Assembly (NCBI GenBank): GCA_028277885.1
Contig: JANQFK010000003.1
Coordinates: 124,001 to 188,000 of the forward strand
Source of the DNA: Myxococcota bacterium
Lineage (GTDB): Bacteria > Myxococcota_A > UBA9160 > UBA6930
Reading direction: 5' to 3'
Length of the DNA stretch: 64,000 nucleotides
Part shown: in pieces, positions 18,329 through 27,643 of the stretch
Layout: every line of letters begins with the position of its first letter
Numbering within the stretch: position 1 is the first letter of the stretch
Notes under the pieces: model-generated
The model's database searches: none
Seen by the model: the letters and a program-made list of their open reading frames with translations, nothing else
Told to the model about the DNA's origin: nothing
Program-made: the position numbers and the translations under genes

Positions 18329-18971
18329 TGGCCCGAAGCCCGCGTCCCTGGGCCAGCCCGGCCGGCCGAGCGGGGTCGTGGGGCGCCTGCTGGGCCACGT
18401 GATGGCGCGCGACAACGATCCCATGAACGCCCTGGCGGTGGAGTGCCTGGCGCCGGGGCCGACGGACCGCGTCCTCGAGGTGGGGTTCGGCCCCGGCTGC
18501 GGCCTGGCGCGCCTGGCGGCCGCCGCGCCGCAGGGTCGGATCGACGGCATCGATCACTCGGAGCTCATGGTGGAGGCGGCGCGCCGCCGCAATTGGCGGG
18601 CCGTGGAGTCCGGGCGCGTCGCGCCTCGCCTCGCCAACGTGGACGCGCTTCCCTACGAGGACGCCGCCTTCGACGGGGTGATGGCGGTGAACAACCACCA
18701 GTTCTGGCCGGAGCCCGTGGCGGCGCTGCGCGAGGTCGCCCGCGTGCTGCGGTCCGGCGGTCGCCTCGTGGTCGCGATCCGCGCGCGCAGCCCCGAGGGC
18801 CGGCTGCGCTACGACGGCATCGCCTACGACGGGGCCGCCCAGGCGGCCCTGCGTGCCGAGCTCGAGGGGGCCGGTCTCGTCCTGCGGGACGAGGTCCGTC
18901 GCCTGCTCCCGAGGGTCCTCGCCGCCGCCTTCGTGGCGGAGCGGAGCGAGGAGCGGCCCCTTGGTGGCTAG
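18318..18971 (+). CDS. class I SAM-dependent methyltransferase
   Basis: A 217-residue methyltransferase. Motif I is VLEVGFGPGCGLARL, motif II region IDGIDHSELMVEAA, and the post-I acidic residue is in NVDALPYEDAAFDGV. The substrate cannot be predicted. The gene begins with two consecutive ATGs that lie inside the probable operator; no ribosome-binding site is visible, consistent with a leaderless message. It overlaps the MarR gene by 8 bp, so the enzyme is probably part of the response the MarR protein controls, for instance modification of a toxic compound. Confidence 0.85.
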   Translation: MMSNGPKPASLGQPGRPSGVVGRLLGHVMARDNDPMNALAVECLAPGPTDRVLEVGFGPGCGLARLAAAAPQGRIDGIDHSELMVEAARRRNWRAVESGRVAPRLANVDALPYEDAAFDGVMAVNNHQFWPEPVAALREVARVLRSGGRLVVAIRARSPEGRLRYDGIAYDGAAQAALRAELEGAGLVLRDEVRRLLPRVLAAAFVAERSEERPLGG

Positions 18972-19458
18972 CGCGACGTCTTCGGTGCGGAGCCGGCGGG
19001 CCCCGACGCCCGCGGGCGACGCGCTCCACGATCTCCTCTACGAGCTCTCCTTCACCTGGTTCCGGGTGCAGGCCGCCGTCGCCCAGCGGGGTCCCGACGA
19101 CCTCACCCCGGGGCAGGTCTCGCTGCTGCGCTCCCTCGCCCGGGAGGGCCCCCAGACCGTCCCCACCATCGCGCGGGCGCGACCCGTGGCGCGTCAGCCC
19201 GTGCAGCGGATGGCGGACGAGCTCGCGGCACGCGGCCTCGTCGTCTTCGTTCCCAACCCGAAACACCGGCGCTCGAAGCTCGTCGCGCTGACGCCCGAGG
19301 GGCGGCGCCTCCACGCCCGGCTGGATCGCGCCCAGCGCGCCTGGGCGGGTCGCATCGCGGGCGACGACCTGAGCGAGCGCCGCCTGCGCGAGGCCGAGCG
19401 GGTGGTCCGCCTGGTGGGCGAGCGCATCCTCGAGGCCCTCGGCGAGCGGCGGCCCTAG
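18964..19458 (+). CDS. MarR family transcriptional regulator
   Basis: A 164-residue winged-helix regulator. The recognition region follows LTPGQVSLLRSLAREG and ARPVARQPVQRMADELAARG, with the wing at NPKHRRSKLVALTPEG. The GTG at 18964 is used because it overlaps the methyltransferase stop and removes an Arg/Ser-rich false extension. It probably binds the dyad upstream of the operon and is relieved by a small aromatic or toxic ligand, as MarR proteins usually are. The 3' end lies 12 bp from the convergent WS/DGAT gene. Confidence 0.88.
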   Translation: MASATSSVRSRRAPTPAGDALHDLLYELSFTWFRVQAAVAQRGPDDLTPGQVSLLRSLAREGPQTVPTIARARPVARQPVQRMADELAARGLVVFVPNPKHRRSKLVALTPEGRRLHARLDRAQRAWAGRIAGDDLSERRLREAERVVRLVGERILEALGERRP

Positions 19459-19470
19459 AGCCGCGGCGGC

Positions 19471-20868
19471 TCAGGCCATGGCGTCCAGGCTCGCGAAGGC
19501 GGACTCGATGCCGCGCTGGAGCTTCTCGGGGTCGGGCACGCTGGCGGCGTCGGCGTTGATGCCGATCTCGAGCCAGCCGTCGTAGGAGAAGATCGCGATG
19601 CCGAGCCCGATCCCGTCCACGATGGGGACGAGGGGCCGCAGGCCCTCCACCCGGGCTCCGCACAGCCAGCGCGTCTCCCGGGGACCGGGCACGTTGGTGG
19701 TGACCAGGTTCGCGAGGCGACCCACGCGAAGCCGCCGGCCGGCGCCCGCCACCAGCGCGGGCGGCAGCTCGTCGAGGAGGGCCAGCAGGGCGTCGATGCC
19801 CACCCAGTCCGAGCGCTGCTTCAGCTGCTCGGTGATGGCGCGCGTCGCCTGGAGCCGCGCGCCCTCGCTCTCGACGTCCACTGCGAGCGGGACCAGCATG
19901 GCGGAGATGCGGTTGCCGAGGTTGGCGGCCTCGCCCGGAGGACGCAGGCTCACCGGGACCAGTGCGGTGAGCTCGAGCCCGCGGGTGGGGACGCCCACCG
20001 AGGCGAGCAGGCGCTGCAGACCGCCGGCCACCACCGAGAGCACCACGTCGTTCACGGTGCCGCCCCGCGCGCGGCGGATGCGGCGCACGCCCTCCATCGG
20101 CAGGCGGGTGAAGGCGAGGCTGCGGTCCGGGCCGATGGGCCCGTTCCAGGGCAGGATCGGCACCTCGTCGGTGGCGAGGCGCAGGGCCGCGAAGGCCGCG
20201 GCGCGCAGCCGGCCCACGGCCTCCCGGGCCGCGGCGGGTCGCGTCAGCACGCCCAGGGTCCCCAGGCTCCGGCGCACGCCGCGCGCCACCGAGGAGCCGA
20301 CGGCCCGCGCCAGGCTCTCGGGCGCGCTCGGGAGCGGGGACGGAGGAGCCTCGAGGGGGGCGGGCCGCTCCGGCACCCGCGGCGAGTCGTCGAGCAGGGC
20401 CTCGAGGAGCTGGGCGCCCGCCATCCCGTCCACCATGCAGTGGTGCACGCGCTGCAGCAGCGCGCAGCCGCCGCCGGCCAGGCCCTCGAGCAGGTGCATG
20501 TCCCAGAGCGGACGGCTGCGCTCGAGGGGCAGGGTGAGGAGGTGCCCCACGGCCTCGGCGAGCTCGGCCTCACCGCCGGGAGCGGGCAGCGACCAGCGGT
20601 GCAGGTGCCGGCGGACGTCGAAGCGGGGATCGTCCTCCCAGGTCGGGTGGCCCGCGTCGAGGGGCACCCCCACCGCGCGCTGGGCGTAGCGCCGCATGCG
20701 CGGCAGCCGCGACTCGATGTGACGCACCAGGCGATCCGCGGGAAGCGGACCGTCGAGGACCGCCACGCAGCCGATGTGGAGCGGCGACTGGGGCCGCTCC
20801 AGGTAGAGGAAGCCCGCGTCGCGGGTGCTCATGCGGTGCGGCGGTCGCGGGTAGGGGACCGAGGTCAC
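19471..20868 (-). CDS. wax ester synthase/diacylglycerol acyltransferase
   Basis: A 465-residue WS/DGAT enzyme that esterifies fatty alcohols or diacylglycerol with acyl-CoA to make neutral storage lipids. The acyltransferase motif is VHHCMVDG (His142, His143, Asp147). The C-terminal domain has NDVVLSVVAGGL, PVSLRP, NLGNRISAMLVPL and NVPGPRE, all family landmarks. N-terminal SPLHIG is also typical. A monocistronic gene transcribed away from the ATP-grasp operon. Confidence 0.92.
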   Translation of the reverse strand: MTSVPYPRPPHRMSTRDAGFLYLERPQSPLHIGCVAVLDGPLPADRLVRHIESRLPRMRRYAQRAVGVPLDAGHPTWEDDPRFDVRRHLHRWSLPAPGGEAELAEAVGHLLTLPLERSRPLWDMHLLEGLAGGGCALLQRVHHCMVDGMAGAQLLEALLDDSPRVPERPAPLEAPPSPLPSAPESLARAVGSSVARGVRRSLGTLGVLTRPAAAREAVGRLRAAAFAALRLATDEVPILPWNGPIGPDRSLAFTRLPMEGVRRIRRARGGTVNDVVLSVVAGGLQRLLASVGVPTRGLELTALVPVSLRPPGEAANLGNRISAMLVPLAVDVESEGARLQATRAITEQLKQRSDWVGIDALLALLDELPPALVAGAGRRLRVGRLANLVTTNVPGPRETRWLCGARVEGLRPLVPIVDGIGLGIAIFSYDGWLEIGINADAASVPDPEKLQRGIESAFASLDAMA

Positions 20869-21135
20869 GTCCCCTCTCCAGCAACCGTCGTGCCACCCGC
20901 CGAGCGTGCCGATTCAGGCACGGCCCGGGCCGGCCGCTGCGATCCGCGGGCGCCCCGGGTCCGGGAGCCGCGCCGGGCCTGCCTCGGTGCCATGCATGGG
21001 CTGCCTCCACTCTCATCACGCGGGGCCGCGCGGGCGTCCGGCGCTGCGCCGGAACCGGCCCGAGACGAGCGGCCGGGCTGGCAGGGATCTTGCTCACCCT
21101 CCCCGACGACTCCCTCCGCGTGCGGGGGGCGCCAC

Positions 21136-22653
21136 GTGGAGGTGTCGTTGCAGTCCACCCCGGACCGGAACCCGTCCTGGCTCTCGGACTGGCTCGCCTA
21201 TCGGGCGCCGGAGGGCTTCCACGACGGCTGCCTCGACGCCGGCGGGACCGCGCGCGACCAGTACCGGCGCGTCCTCCACCACCTGGAGCGGCTCGGCCGC
21301 GACGGCGTGGCGAGGCTCCAGGAGGACGCCGAGATCTCCCTGCTGAACCAGGGCATCACCTTCACCGTCTACTCGGACTCCCAGGGCACCGAGCGCATCT
21401 TCCCCTTCGACGTCGTGCCCCGGCTGGTGTCGTCCCGGGAGTGGGCGCAGGTGGAGGCCGGGATCGCCCAGCGCCTGCGGGCCGTGAACCTGTTCCTGGA
21501 CGACATCTACGGCGCCCAGCGCATCCTGCGCGACGGCATCGTGCCCACGGACCTGGTGGTGAACTCGAGCTTCTTCTGCCGGGAGATGCACGGCCTGCCG
21601 GTGCCCGGCGGCGTCTGGGTGCACGTGGCGGGCATCGACCTGATCCAGGACGAGAGCGGGGGCTTCCTGGTCCTCGAGGACAACCTGCGCGTGCCCTCCG
21701 GCGTCTCCTACGTGCTCGAGAACCGGCGCATCACCAGCCGGGTGATGCCGGACCTGCTGGCCCGCCTCGGGGTCCGGAGCGTCGACCACTATCCCCAGCT
21801 CCTGCTCGACGCCCTCGGCAGCCTCGCCCCCGGCGACTCGCCCAGCATCGCGGTGCTCACTCCCGGCGTCTACAACTCCGCCTACTACGAGCACAGCTTC
21901 CTCGCCGCCGCGATGGGGGTGGAGCTGGTGGAGGGGCAGGACCTGGTGGTGAGCCAGGACGTCCTCTACATGAAGACCACCGAGGGGCTGCGCCGGGTCG
22001 ACGTGCTGTACCGGCGCGTGGACGACGCCTTCCTCGACCCGCTGGTGTTCCGGTCGGACTCGTTCCTCGGCGTGCCGGGCCTGATGCACGCCTACCGGGC
22101 CGGCAACGTGGTGCTCGCCAACGCGCCGGGCACCGGCGTCGTCGACGACAAGGCGATGTACGGCTACCTGCCGCGCATCGTCCGCTACTACCTCGACGAG
22201 GAGCCGCTGCTTCCCCAGGTCCCCACCTTCCTGTGCCGGGACGCGAAGGACCGCGCCTACGTGCTCGACCACCTCGCCGAGCTGGTGCTGAAGCCCACCG
22301 ACGGCTCCGGAGGCTACGGCGTGCTGGTGGGCCCCCAGGCGAGCCGCGCCGAGCTCGGGGAGGCGCGCCGCGCCCTGCTGGCCCGGCCCGAGGGCTGGGT
22401 CGCCCAGCCCGTGCAGCGCCTGGCCACGCTGCCGGTCTGGCTCTCCGAGGGTCGCGAGGCGGGCTCCCCGGGCCTCGAGGCGCGTCACGTGGACCTGCGG
22501 CCCTTCGCGGTGACCGGTGCCGACGGGCGCAGCAACCTGCTGCCCGGCGGCCTCACCCGGGTGGCGCTCAACCGGGGAAGCCTGGTGGTGAACTCGTCCC
22601 AGGGTGGCGGCAGCAAGGACACCTGGGTCTTCTACGACGGCGGGGAGGAGTAG
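21136..22653 (+). CDS. circularly permuted ATP-grasp protein
   Basis: A 505-residue protein of the circularly permuted ATP-grasp type-2 family (COG2308). Landmarks are GITFTVYSD, FPFDVVPR, FLDDIYG, VLEDNLRVPSGVSYVLENR, GVYNSAYYEH, and the ATP-binding LVLKPTDGSGGYG. The family forms amide bonds and is always found with the alpha-E and transglutaminase genes that follow. Start assigned to GTG 21136; a GTG two codons later is also possible. The alpha-E gene starts one base after the stop codon. Confidence 0.85.
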   Translation: MEVSLQSTPDRNPSWLSDWLAYRAPEGFHDGCLDAGGTARDQYRRVLHHLERLGRDGVARLQEDAEISLLNQGITFTVYSDSQGTERIFPFDVVPRLVSSREWAQVEAGIAQRLRAVNLFLDDIYGAQRILRDGIVPTDLVVNSSFFCREMHGLPVPGGVWVHVAGIDLIQDESGGFLVLEDNLRVPSGVSYVLENRRITSRVMPDLLARLGVRSVDHYPQLLLDALGSLAPGDSPSIAVLTPGVYNSAYYEHSFLAAAMGVELVEGQDLVVSQDVLYMKTTEGLRRVDVLYRRVDDAFLDPLVFRSDSFLGVPGLMHAYRAGNVVLANAPGTGVVDDKAMYGYLPRIVRYYLDEEPLLPQVPTFLCRDAKDRAYVLDHLAELVLKPTDGSGGYGVLVGPQASRAELGEARRALLARPEGWVAQPVQRLATLPVWLSEGREAGSPGLEARHVDLRPFAVTGADGRSNLLPGGLTRVALNRGSLVVNSSQGGGSKDTWVFYDGGEE

Positions 22654-22654
22654 G

Positions 22655-23647
22655 GTGCTGAGCCGGATCGCCGAGGCCCTCTACCGCACCGGGCGCGACG
22701 TCGAGCGGGTGCAGAACGTCGTGCGCATCCTCGAGGTGCAGCACAAGATGCACCTGGCGCGGCAGTCCTGGAACCCTTCGAGCGGCTGGATGCCGCTCTT
22801 CGAGGCCTTCGCGGTGGAGGACGCCGACGAGCCCACCGAGGAGGCGCTCTACACCGTCCTGGTGCTGGACCCCGACCACCCCTTCTCGGCGCGGGGCCGG
22901 ATCGCGGCGGCGCGGGAGCGCGCCCGCTCCCTGCGCGAGAGCATCAGCGAGGAGATGTGGGAGCACCTGAACCGCTTCCACCTGGAGCTGGCTCCCCTGG
23001 GCTTCGCGGACATCCGGCGCATCGGGCGCTCGGAGTTCAACCGCCGCATCGAGCTGTTCTGCGACGCCTTCCACGGCCTCGCCGACGACACCATGATCCA
23101 CGGCGCGGAGTGGCACTTCCTGCGCCTCGGCAAGTTCCTCGAGCGCGCCACGATGCTGTGCAAGATCCTCGACGTGAAGCGCAAGACCCTCGAGCTCTCG
23201 CCCGAGCAGGAGGGCCGCCCCATCGACTTCCACCAGTGGCAGGGCATGCTCCGCTCGGTCTCGGGCTACGAGCCCTACCGGCGCGTGTTCGACGCGCGCA
23301 TCGTCCCGGCCCGGGTGCTCGACCTCGTGCTCACCCACCCGGACTTCCCGCGCTCCTACTGCCACTGCCTGGCGCGCATCGAGGAGTCCCTCGAGGCGGT
23401 GGCGTCGGGGTCCTGGGCCCAGCGCGACCTGCTGGCCGAGGTGCGCAAGACCCGCTCCGAGGTGGCGGCGGAGCCCGGCGCCGCCCTGCTCCACGGCGGG
23501 CTCGAGGCCCACGTGCGCACGCTCAGCCGGCGCTGCGCCGCCATGGCGACGGGGATCGAGAACGCCTTCTTCCGCACCCGCCGGCCGGCGCCCCAGGTCA
23601 CCGCCCGCGACCCGGGCGCGGCGCTCCACGGGCAGGCCCAGCAGTGA
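22655..23647 (+). CDS. alpha-E domain protein (DUF403)
   Basis: A 330-residue, almost wholly helical protein of the alpha-E family. The opening LSRIAEALYRTGRDVERVQN and the central HGAEWHFLRLGKFLERATM are diagnostic. No catalytic residues are known. It occurs with COG2308 ATP-grasp and transglutaminase-like proteins in a conserved operon proposed to make or process a peptide. GTG start is one base after the previous stop; a 4-bp overlap joins it to the transglutaminase gene. Confidence 0.85.
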   Translation: MLSRIAEALYRTGRDVERVQNVVRILEVQHKMHLARQSWNPSSGWMPLFEAFAVEDADEPTEEALYTVLVLDPDHPFSARGRIAAARERARSLRESISEEMWEHLNRFHLELAPLGFADIRRIGRSEFNRRIELFCDAFHGLADDTMIHGAEWHFLRLGKFLERATMLCKILDVKRKTLELSPEQEGRPIDFHQWQGMLRSVSGYEPYRRVFDARIVPARVLDLVLTHPDFPRSYCHCLARIEESLEAVASGSWAQRDLLAEVRKTRSEVAAEPGAALLHGGLEAHVRTLSRRCAAMATGIENAFFRTRRPAPQVTARDPGAALHGQAQQ

Positions 23648-24546
23648 CGACCGCGCATCCCGTCGGCCGCAGCGAGTCCTCGAAGAAGGCGCACCTGATG
23701 GTGCGCCACGTGACCGAGCTCTACTACGGCGCCGACGCCGAGGAGGCCCACAGCGAGGTGCGCAAGAGCCCCCTCGACACGGGCCTCCAGCGCGTGGTGA
23801 CGAGCAAGGTCGAGGTGGAGCCCCAGACCCTGCTGCGCAAGCACCGCGACTACTTCGGGAACGTGGTGCACCACTTCGACCTGCTCGGCCCCCACGCGGC
23901 GCTCTGCATCACGGCCGAGTCGGTGGTGGAGACCACCCACGCGGTGGCCTGCGGCCCCGAGGCGGAGCCCGACGCGCGCCCCTGGGAGCAGCGCTGGGCG
24001 GAGTACCTCCACGCGTCGCAGTTCGTTCCGGACCTGCCCCACTACGAGGAGGTCCGCCACCCCGTGGATCCCGGCCTGGGGCCCGACGACTTCCTCGCCG
24101 CCCTCGAGGAGCTCGGCGCGGTGCTGAAGCGCGACTTCCGCTACGAGCCGGGGCTCACCGACGTCGACTCGAGCCCCGCGGTATTCTTCGAGGAGGGCGG
24201 CGGCGTGTGCCAGGACTTCAGCCACGCGGCCCTCGGCATCCTGCGCAGGGCGCGGGTGCCCGCGCGCTACGCGAGCGGCTACGTCTACGATCCCGCCACG
24301 GACCCGTCCCACGCCACGCTGCGTGGCGCCGCCGCGAGCCACGCCTGGGTGCAGGCCTGGCACCCGGACCTCGGCTGGGTGGGCCTCGACCCCACCAACG
24401 ACAAGCTCGTGGACTGGCAGTACGTGCGGGTGGCGCTCGGGCGCGACTACGGCGACGTGCGGCCCGTGCGCGGCATCTTCCGCGGCGAGGGCGAGCAGTC
24501 GCTCTCGGTCTCCGTCGAGGTGACGCGCCTCGACGGAGGCGCCTGA
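23644..24546 (+). CDS. transglutaminase-like cysteine peptidase
   Basis: A 300-residue protein with an N-terminal beta domain (residues 15-100) and a transglutaminase-like catalytic domain. The triad is Cys189 (GGGVCQDFSH), His233 (ASHAWVQAW) and Asp249 (GLDPTNDK). Usually acts as a protease or amidase rather than a cross-linker in bacteria. Third gene of the ATP-grasp/alpha-E operon, with GTG overlapping the upstream TGA. No signal peptide, so probably cytoplasmic. Confidence 0.88.
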   Translation: MTTAHPVGRSESSKKAHLMVRHVTELYYGADAEEAHSEVRKSPLDTGLQRVVTSKVEVEPQTLLRKHRDYFGNVVHHFDLLGPHAALCITAESVVETTHAVACGPEAEPDARPWEQRWAEYLHASQFVPDLPHYEEVRHPVDPGLGPDDFLAALEELGAVLKRDFRYEPGLTDVDSSPAVFFEEGGGVCQDFSHAALGILRRARVPARYASGYVYDPATDPSHATLRGAAASHAWVQAWHPDLGWVGLDPTNDKLVDWQYVRVALGRDYGDVRPVRGIFRGEGEQSLSVSVEVTRLDGGA

Positions 24547-24663
24547 CCGCAAGCCTTCCAGCAGCGGCAGGGGCCCCATCCCAAGGGCCTCGCGGTCGCG
24601 ACCGGGCCAGGATCCCGTTAGGATGCCGCGCGCGAAGCGCACATGGGAAACCGGGGGAACTCC

Positions 24664-25530
24664 ATGCGAGCAAGGCAGGCCCTGGCTGCGGCTGCGGTTC
24701 TCCAATCGACCTGGCTGGGCATGGCGGATCCTCTGCGTGCACTGCCCGTGCTCGAGGTGGGCGTCGACCACGCCGGTTCGGCCGCCGTGGGAGGGACGAC
24801 CCGCCCGAGTGGCTGCGTGGGCACGCCGTCGTGCTCGACCGCGGACAACGACGCAGGGAGCGAGCCGGTGGGGCTGCCCTACGACCGCCGGATCGGTTCG
24901 TCCGTCGCGTCGGATACGGGCACCAACTCGGTGGGGGCCGGGTACGGCGCGGAGGTCGTCTTGGCGACACCCGAGCAGCCCGAGATCGATCTCCACGGAG
25001 ACGACGTGGTCCTGGTCGGACAGATCTCCGCCTCGGCCCGCCTCCGGGACTCCCAGCCGGACGCCTTCCACACCTCGGCGGCGGCCGACGTCTCCATGGA
25101 CGACTGGATCCGCTTCGAAGTTCCGTCCCTCGCCACCGGCGAGGCCTTCGCGCTTCGCTACCGGGTGCTCGGGTCCGAGGCCGTCAGCGTCTCGACTGCC
25201 TACAGCGGCCTGCTCCGGGTGATCGACCGCACGACGGGCCAGACCCTGCTCACGACCTCGACTCCGTCGGTCTTCTGGGCGGATCTCGACCTGTCCGCCT
25301 ACGCGGGCGACGAGATCGAGGTGGGCGTCCAGGCGGATCTCTCCGTGACGGGCACCGCGGGGTTCGCCAACGGCGAGACCTCCCTCTCTGGGCGTAGCTT
25401 CACGAACCGCTTCACCGGTGCCTTCGCCCTCACCCACACGCAGGTGCCCGAGCCTGGGACCGCTGCCCTCCTGCTGGTGGGACTCGCCACGCTGGCGCGT
25501 CGCCGCTCGCGCTCCAAGGCTCGGGCGTGA
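24664..25530 (+). CDS. PEP-CTERM protein
   Basis: A 288-residue secreted protein ending in a PEP-CTERM sorting signal: VPEPGTAALLLVGLATLA followed by RRRSRSKARA. An N-terminal signal peptide (RARQALAAAAVLQSTWLGMA) is present. The middle is beta-rich with no recognised domain. PEP-CTERM signals are cut by exosortase and are linked to exopolysaccharide or biofilm. ATG 24664 is preferred because GGGGGAA lies 8 bases upstream; an in-frame ATG 21 bases earlier lacks a site. Confidence 0.85.
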   Translation: MRARQALAAAAVLQSTWLGMADPLRALPVLEVGVDHAGSAAVGGTTRPSGCVGTPSCSTADNDAGSEPVGLPYDRRIGSSVASDTGTNSVGAGYGAEVVLATPEQPEIDLHGDDVVLVGQISASARLRDSQPDAFHTSAAADVSMDDWIRFEVPSLATGEAFALRYRVLGSEAVSVSTAYSGLLRVIDRTTGQTLLTTSTPSVFWADLDLSAYAGDEIEVGVQADLSVTGTAGFANGETSLSGRSFTNRFTGAFALTHTQVPEPGTAALLLVGLATLARRRSRSKARA

Positions 25531-25922
25531 TCTGCGCGCCAGCGAGCGAGCCGAAGCCTCGAGTGCGGCCGGAGACGTCCGTCTCGTCGATGAACGAGCT
25601 GTTCCAGCTGTCCTCCACCCGCTCGGCGCTGACCGGCACGGCGCCGACCGCGCCGGTGTCGGCGCCGGCGGTGTTCCTGCCGGGCCAGGCCGGGCTGAGG
25701 GAGTGGATCGGGCGGCGGCTCGATCGAGGGACAGCCTTCCGATCGACTCCACGGGCGGATTCCGCTCTCGATCAACCCGACGGGTCGCGTCGCGGGGACG
25801 CGGGAATCGAGCTGGAGCGCTGCAGGTTGGGGAGGCACGCACCACGGCCAGCATGCCGCTGGACCCTCGAGGAGTTCGCAGGCGGCTGACGGTCCGACCG
25901 CGAGCCCTTCGGGCTCGCTCGG
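25531..25922. other. intergenic stretch with terminator-like palindrome
   Basis: 392 bp between convergent genes. I see no credible gene, only short open stretches on both strands without family resemblance. Near its end is the hairpin GCGAGCCC-TTC-GGGCTCGC (25900-25918), just outside the stop of the SH3 protein gene. It is one of three near-identical palindromes in this window and probably terminates transcription from both sides. Confidence 0.6.
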
Positions 25923-27017
25923 CTAGGGGGCGGCCGCGGTCTCCACCGGGGCGAGGAAGCGCGACGCCACCCAGCCCGTGACCGGTGACGCGATCGGGGT
26001 CCAGCCCTCCTGGTTGGGGCCCGACGGCACGACCCGCGTCCCTTCGCGCAGGCGCTCGGTGCGCTTGTGCTCGGGGCCGGGGCCCGCGCGCACCCACAGC
26101 ACGCTGGCGCTCACCTCGGCGGCGGGCAGGACGGGCGCCGCGGCGACGGGCGGCGTCGCGGCGGGCGCGCTCGCCACGCGCCCGGCGCGCGGCTGCGTCG
26201 TCGCCCCGGCGTCGTTGCCACTCGGCTCCGCCCTCGGCTGCCTGCTCGAGTCCCTGCGCGAATCCCGGGCGGGAGGCGCCGGCTCCGCCTGGGCGAGCGC
26301 CGCGGCCTCGCCGACGCGCGCGATGGCCGCCGTGGGCGGCTCCTCGGGCGCGGCGGAGACGGCCGGGATCGTCGAGGCCTCGGTGCCGAGCGCCGGCAAC
26401 GTGCCGCGCTCGAAGGAGAGCGCGCCGAAGAAGCCCGCGGCCGCCGCCGCGAAGGTGGCGACCAGCCAGCCGAGGTGGGGCGACGCCGGCTTGTGGCTCT
26501 CGGGGCTGCGCCGCACTCGGATCGGCCGGTCCTCGCGCTCGCGCCGGGCCCGCCGGCCCTGCCGTCCCTGCAGAGCGGCCCGCTCCTCGACGGCGGGCTC
26601 CTCGTCCTTCTCCACCTCGAGGAACAGCTCGGTGAGGATGCGCGCGCCGTGGGCGACGGGCAGGCCCGCGAGCTGGGCCACCAGCTCGCGGACGCGGCTC
26701 TGGGGCGAGGGCCCGTAGCGGTCGCGCAGCCGCTGCTCGACGCTGCTCGTCGAGTCCGGCATCTCGCCGTCGTCCTCGGGCAACAGCACCACGGCGTGGA
26801 CGAAGGGGATGCGCAGCCCCGCCGCGGCGTCCGGACCGCCGCGCAGGTAGACGAGCCAGCCGCCGTCGCCGCCGCGCGGCAGGGTTCCGCCCTCGAGCTC
26901 CGCCGTCATGCGCGGCAGCGCCGAGATCGCCCGGTCGATCTCGATCGCGATGCTCTCGGGCGCGTCGGAGACGAAGTCCTCGCCGTCCGCGAAGGTGGCG
27001 CGCACGAAGTTGAACAC
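25923..27017 (-). CDS. membrane-anchored protein with C-terminal SH3 domain
   Basis: A 364-residue protein of unknown function. The N-terminal 150 residues form an unrecognised soluble domain (FNFVRATFADGEDFVSD). A basic Arg-rich stretch precedes one transmembrane helix (GWLVATFAAAAAGFFGALSF, about residue 185-205), then an Ala/Pro-rich linker and a bacterial SH3 domain (VLWVRAGPGPEHKRTERL; GWVASRFLAPV). The SH3 domain would sit in the periplasm and could bind peptidoglycan. The GTG at 27017 follows GGGGAGGGG. A terminator-like palindrome lies just past the stop. Confidence 0.65.
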   Translation of the reverse strand: MFNFVRATFADGEDFVSDAPESIAIEIDRAISALPRMTAELEGGTLPRGGDGGWLVYLRGGPDAAAGLRIPFVHAVVLLPEDDGEMPDSTSSVEQRLRDRYGPSPQSRVRELVAQLAGLPVAHGARILTELFLEVEKDEEPAVEERAALQGRQGRRARREREDRPIRVRRSPESHKPASPHLGWLVATFAAAAAGFFGALSFERGTLPALGTEASTIPAVSAAPEEPPTAAIARVGEAAALAQAEPAPPARDSRRDSSRQPRAEPSGNDAGATTQPRAGRVASAPAATPPVAAAPVLPAAEVSASVLWVRAGPGPEHKRTERLREGTRVVPSGPNQEGWTPIASPVTGWVASRFLAPVETAAAP

Positions 27018-27093
27018 CGGACCCCTCCCCCCGAAAGAGCCGTGCTCCGGCGATCCTAGGGGGCCCGGCTGCCGCCGTCCACGCCCGGGGCCC

Positions 27094-27146
27094 GGGAGGC
27101 CGACCCGAGAGGGCCTCCGCCGCAAGGCGAGCCCGCAGGGCTCGCC
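27094..27146. repeat. two-hairpin intergenic repeat, copy A
   Basis: GAGGCCGACCC... leads into GGCGAGCCC-GCA-GGGCTCGCC (27126-27146). The same order of elements is found at 54128-54183. It sits between two minus-strand genes, directly after the stop of the small subunit gene, and probably acts as a terminator. Confidence 0.6.
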
Positions 27147-27149
27147 CGG

Positions 27150-27608
27150 CTACCGCTCGCGGTAGAAGCGCTCCCGGGCGCGCACCGGGTCGAGGATCGA
27201 GAAGTCCGTGGGCTCGACCGCGTAGCCTTCGGGGTAGGGCGGGCGCGTCTGGAGGTCCAGCGTTTCCCGGACCCGGGGCACCTGGTAGTAGGCGACGAAG
27301 GTCTGGGCGGTGATCCCGGGCAGGAAGCCGGGCGCCCGCTCCACGGTCTCCTCCAGGACCGCCCGGTGGTCGCCGGGTGCCAGGTCGACGAAGCCTCCGG
27401 CCCCGCGGCCGCGGGCCAGCTCGTCGAGCAGCGCCAGGCCCTCGAGCAGCGCGGGCCGCAGGTCGGGCTGGGCCGCCAGGGCCTCGGCGAGCCCCGCCTC
27501 GCCCGCGCCAGGGAGCCGGCCGTCCGAGCTCGGCGGCACGATCTCGTCCAGCGCGCACGCCAGCGCCCGCATCGCCTCGGGGCCGAGAGCCCCCGCTTCT
27601 TCACTCAC
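27150..27608 (-). CDS. gluconate 2-dehydrogenase subunit 3-like protein
   Basis: A 152-residue helical protein with the layout of the gluconate 2-dehydrogenase subunit 3 family: an early ALDEIVPPSSDGRLPGAGEAG and a central FVAYYQVPRV. These small subunits accompany and help export or mature a GMC flavoprotein. Here the GMC gene lies immediately upstream in the same orientation (35 bp gap). No Tat signal was seen, which is unusual for the periplasmic members, so this pair may be cytoplasmic. Confidence 0.7.
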   Translation of the reverse strand: MSEEAGALGPEAMRALACALDEIVPPSSDGRLPGAGEAGLAEALAAQPDLRPALLEGLALLDELARGRGAGGFVDLAPGDHRAVLEETVERAPGFLPGITAQTFVAYYQVPRVRETLDLQTRPPYPEGYAVEPTDFSILDPVRARERFYRER

Positions 27609-27643
27609 TTCGTGTCCTCACCTCTCCGTCCCCTCGACCCGTC

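Noticed and set aside
25430-25639. Small antisense frame over the end of the PEP-CTERM gene
   Set aside because: Half of it is opposite the supported PEP-CTERM coding region and it has no family resemblance or ribosome-binding site.
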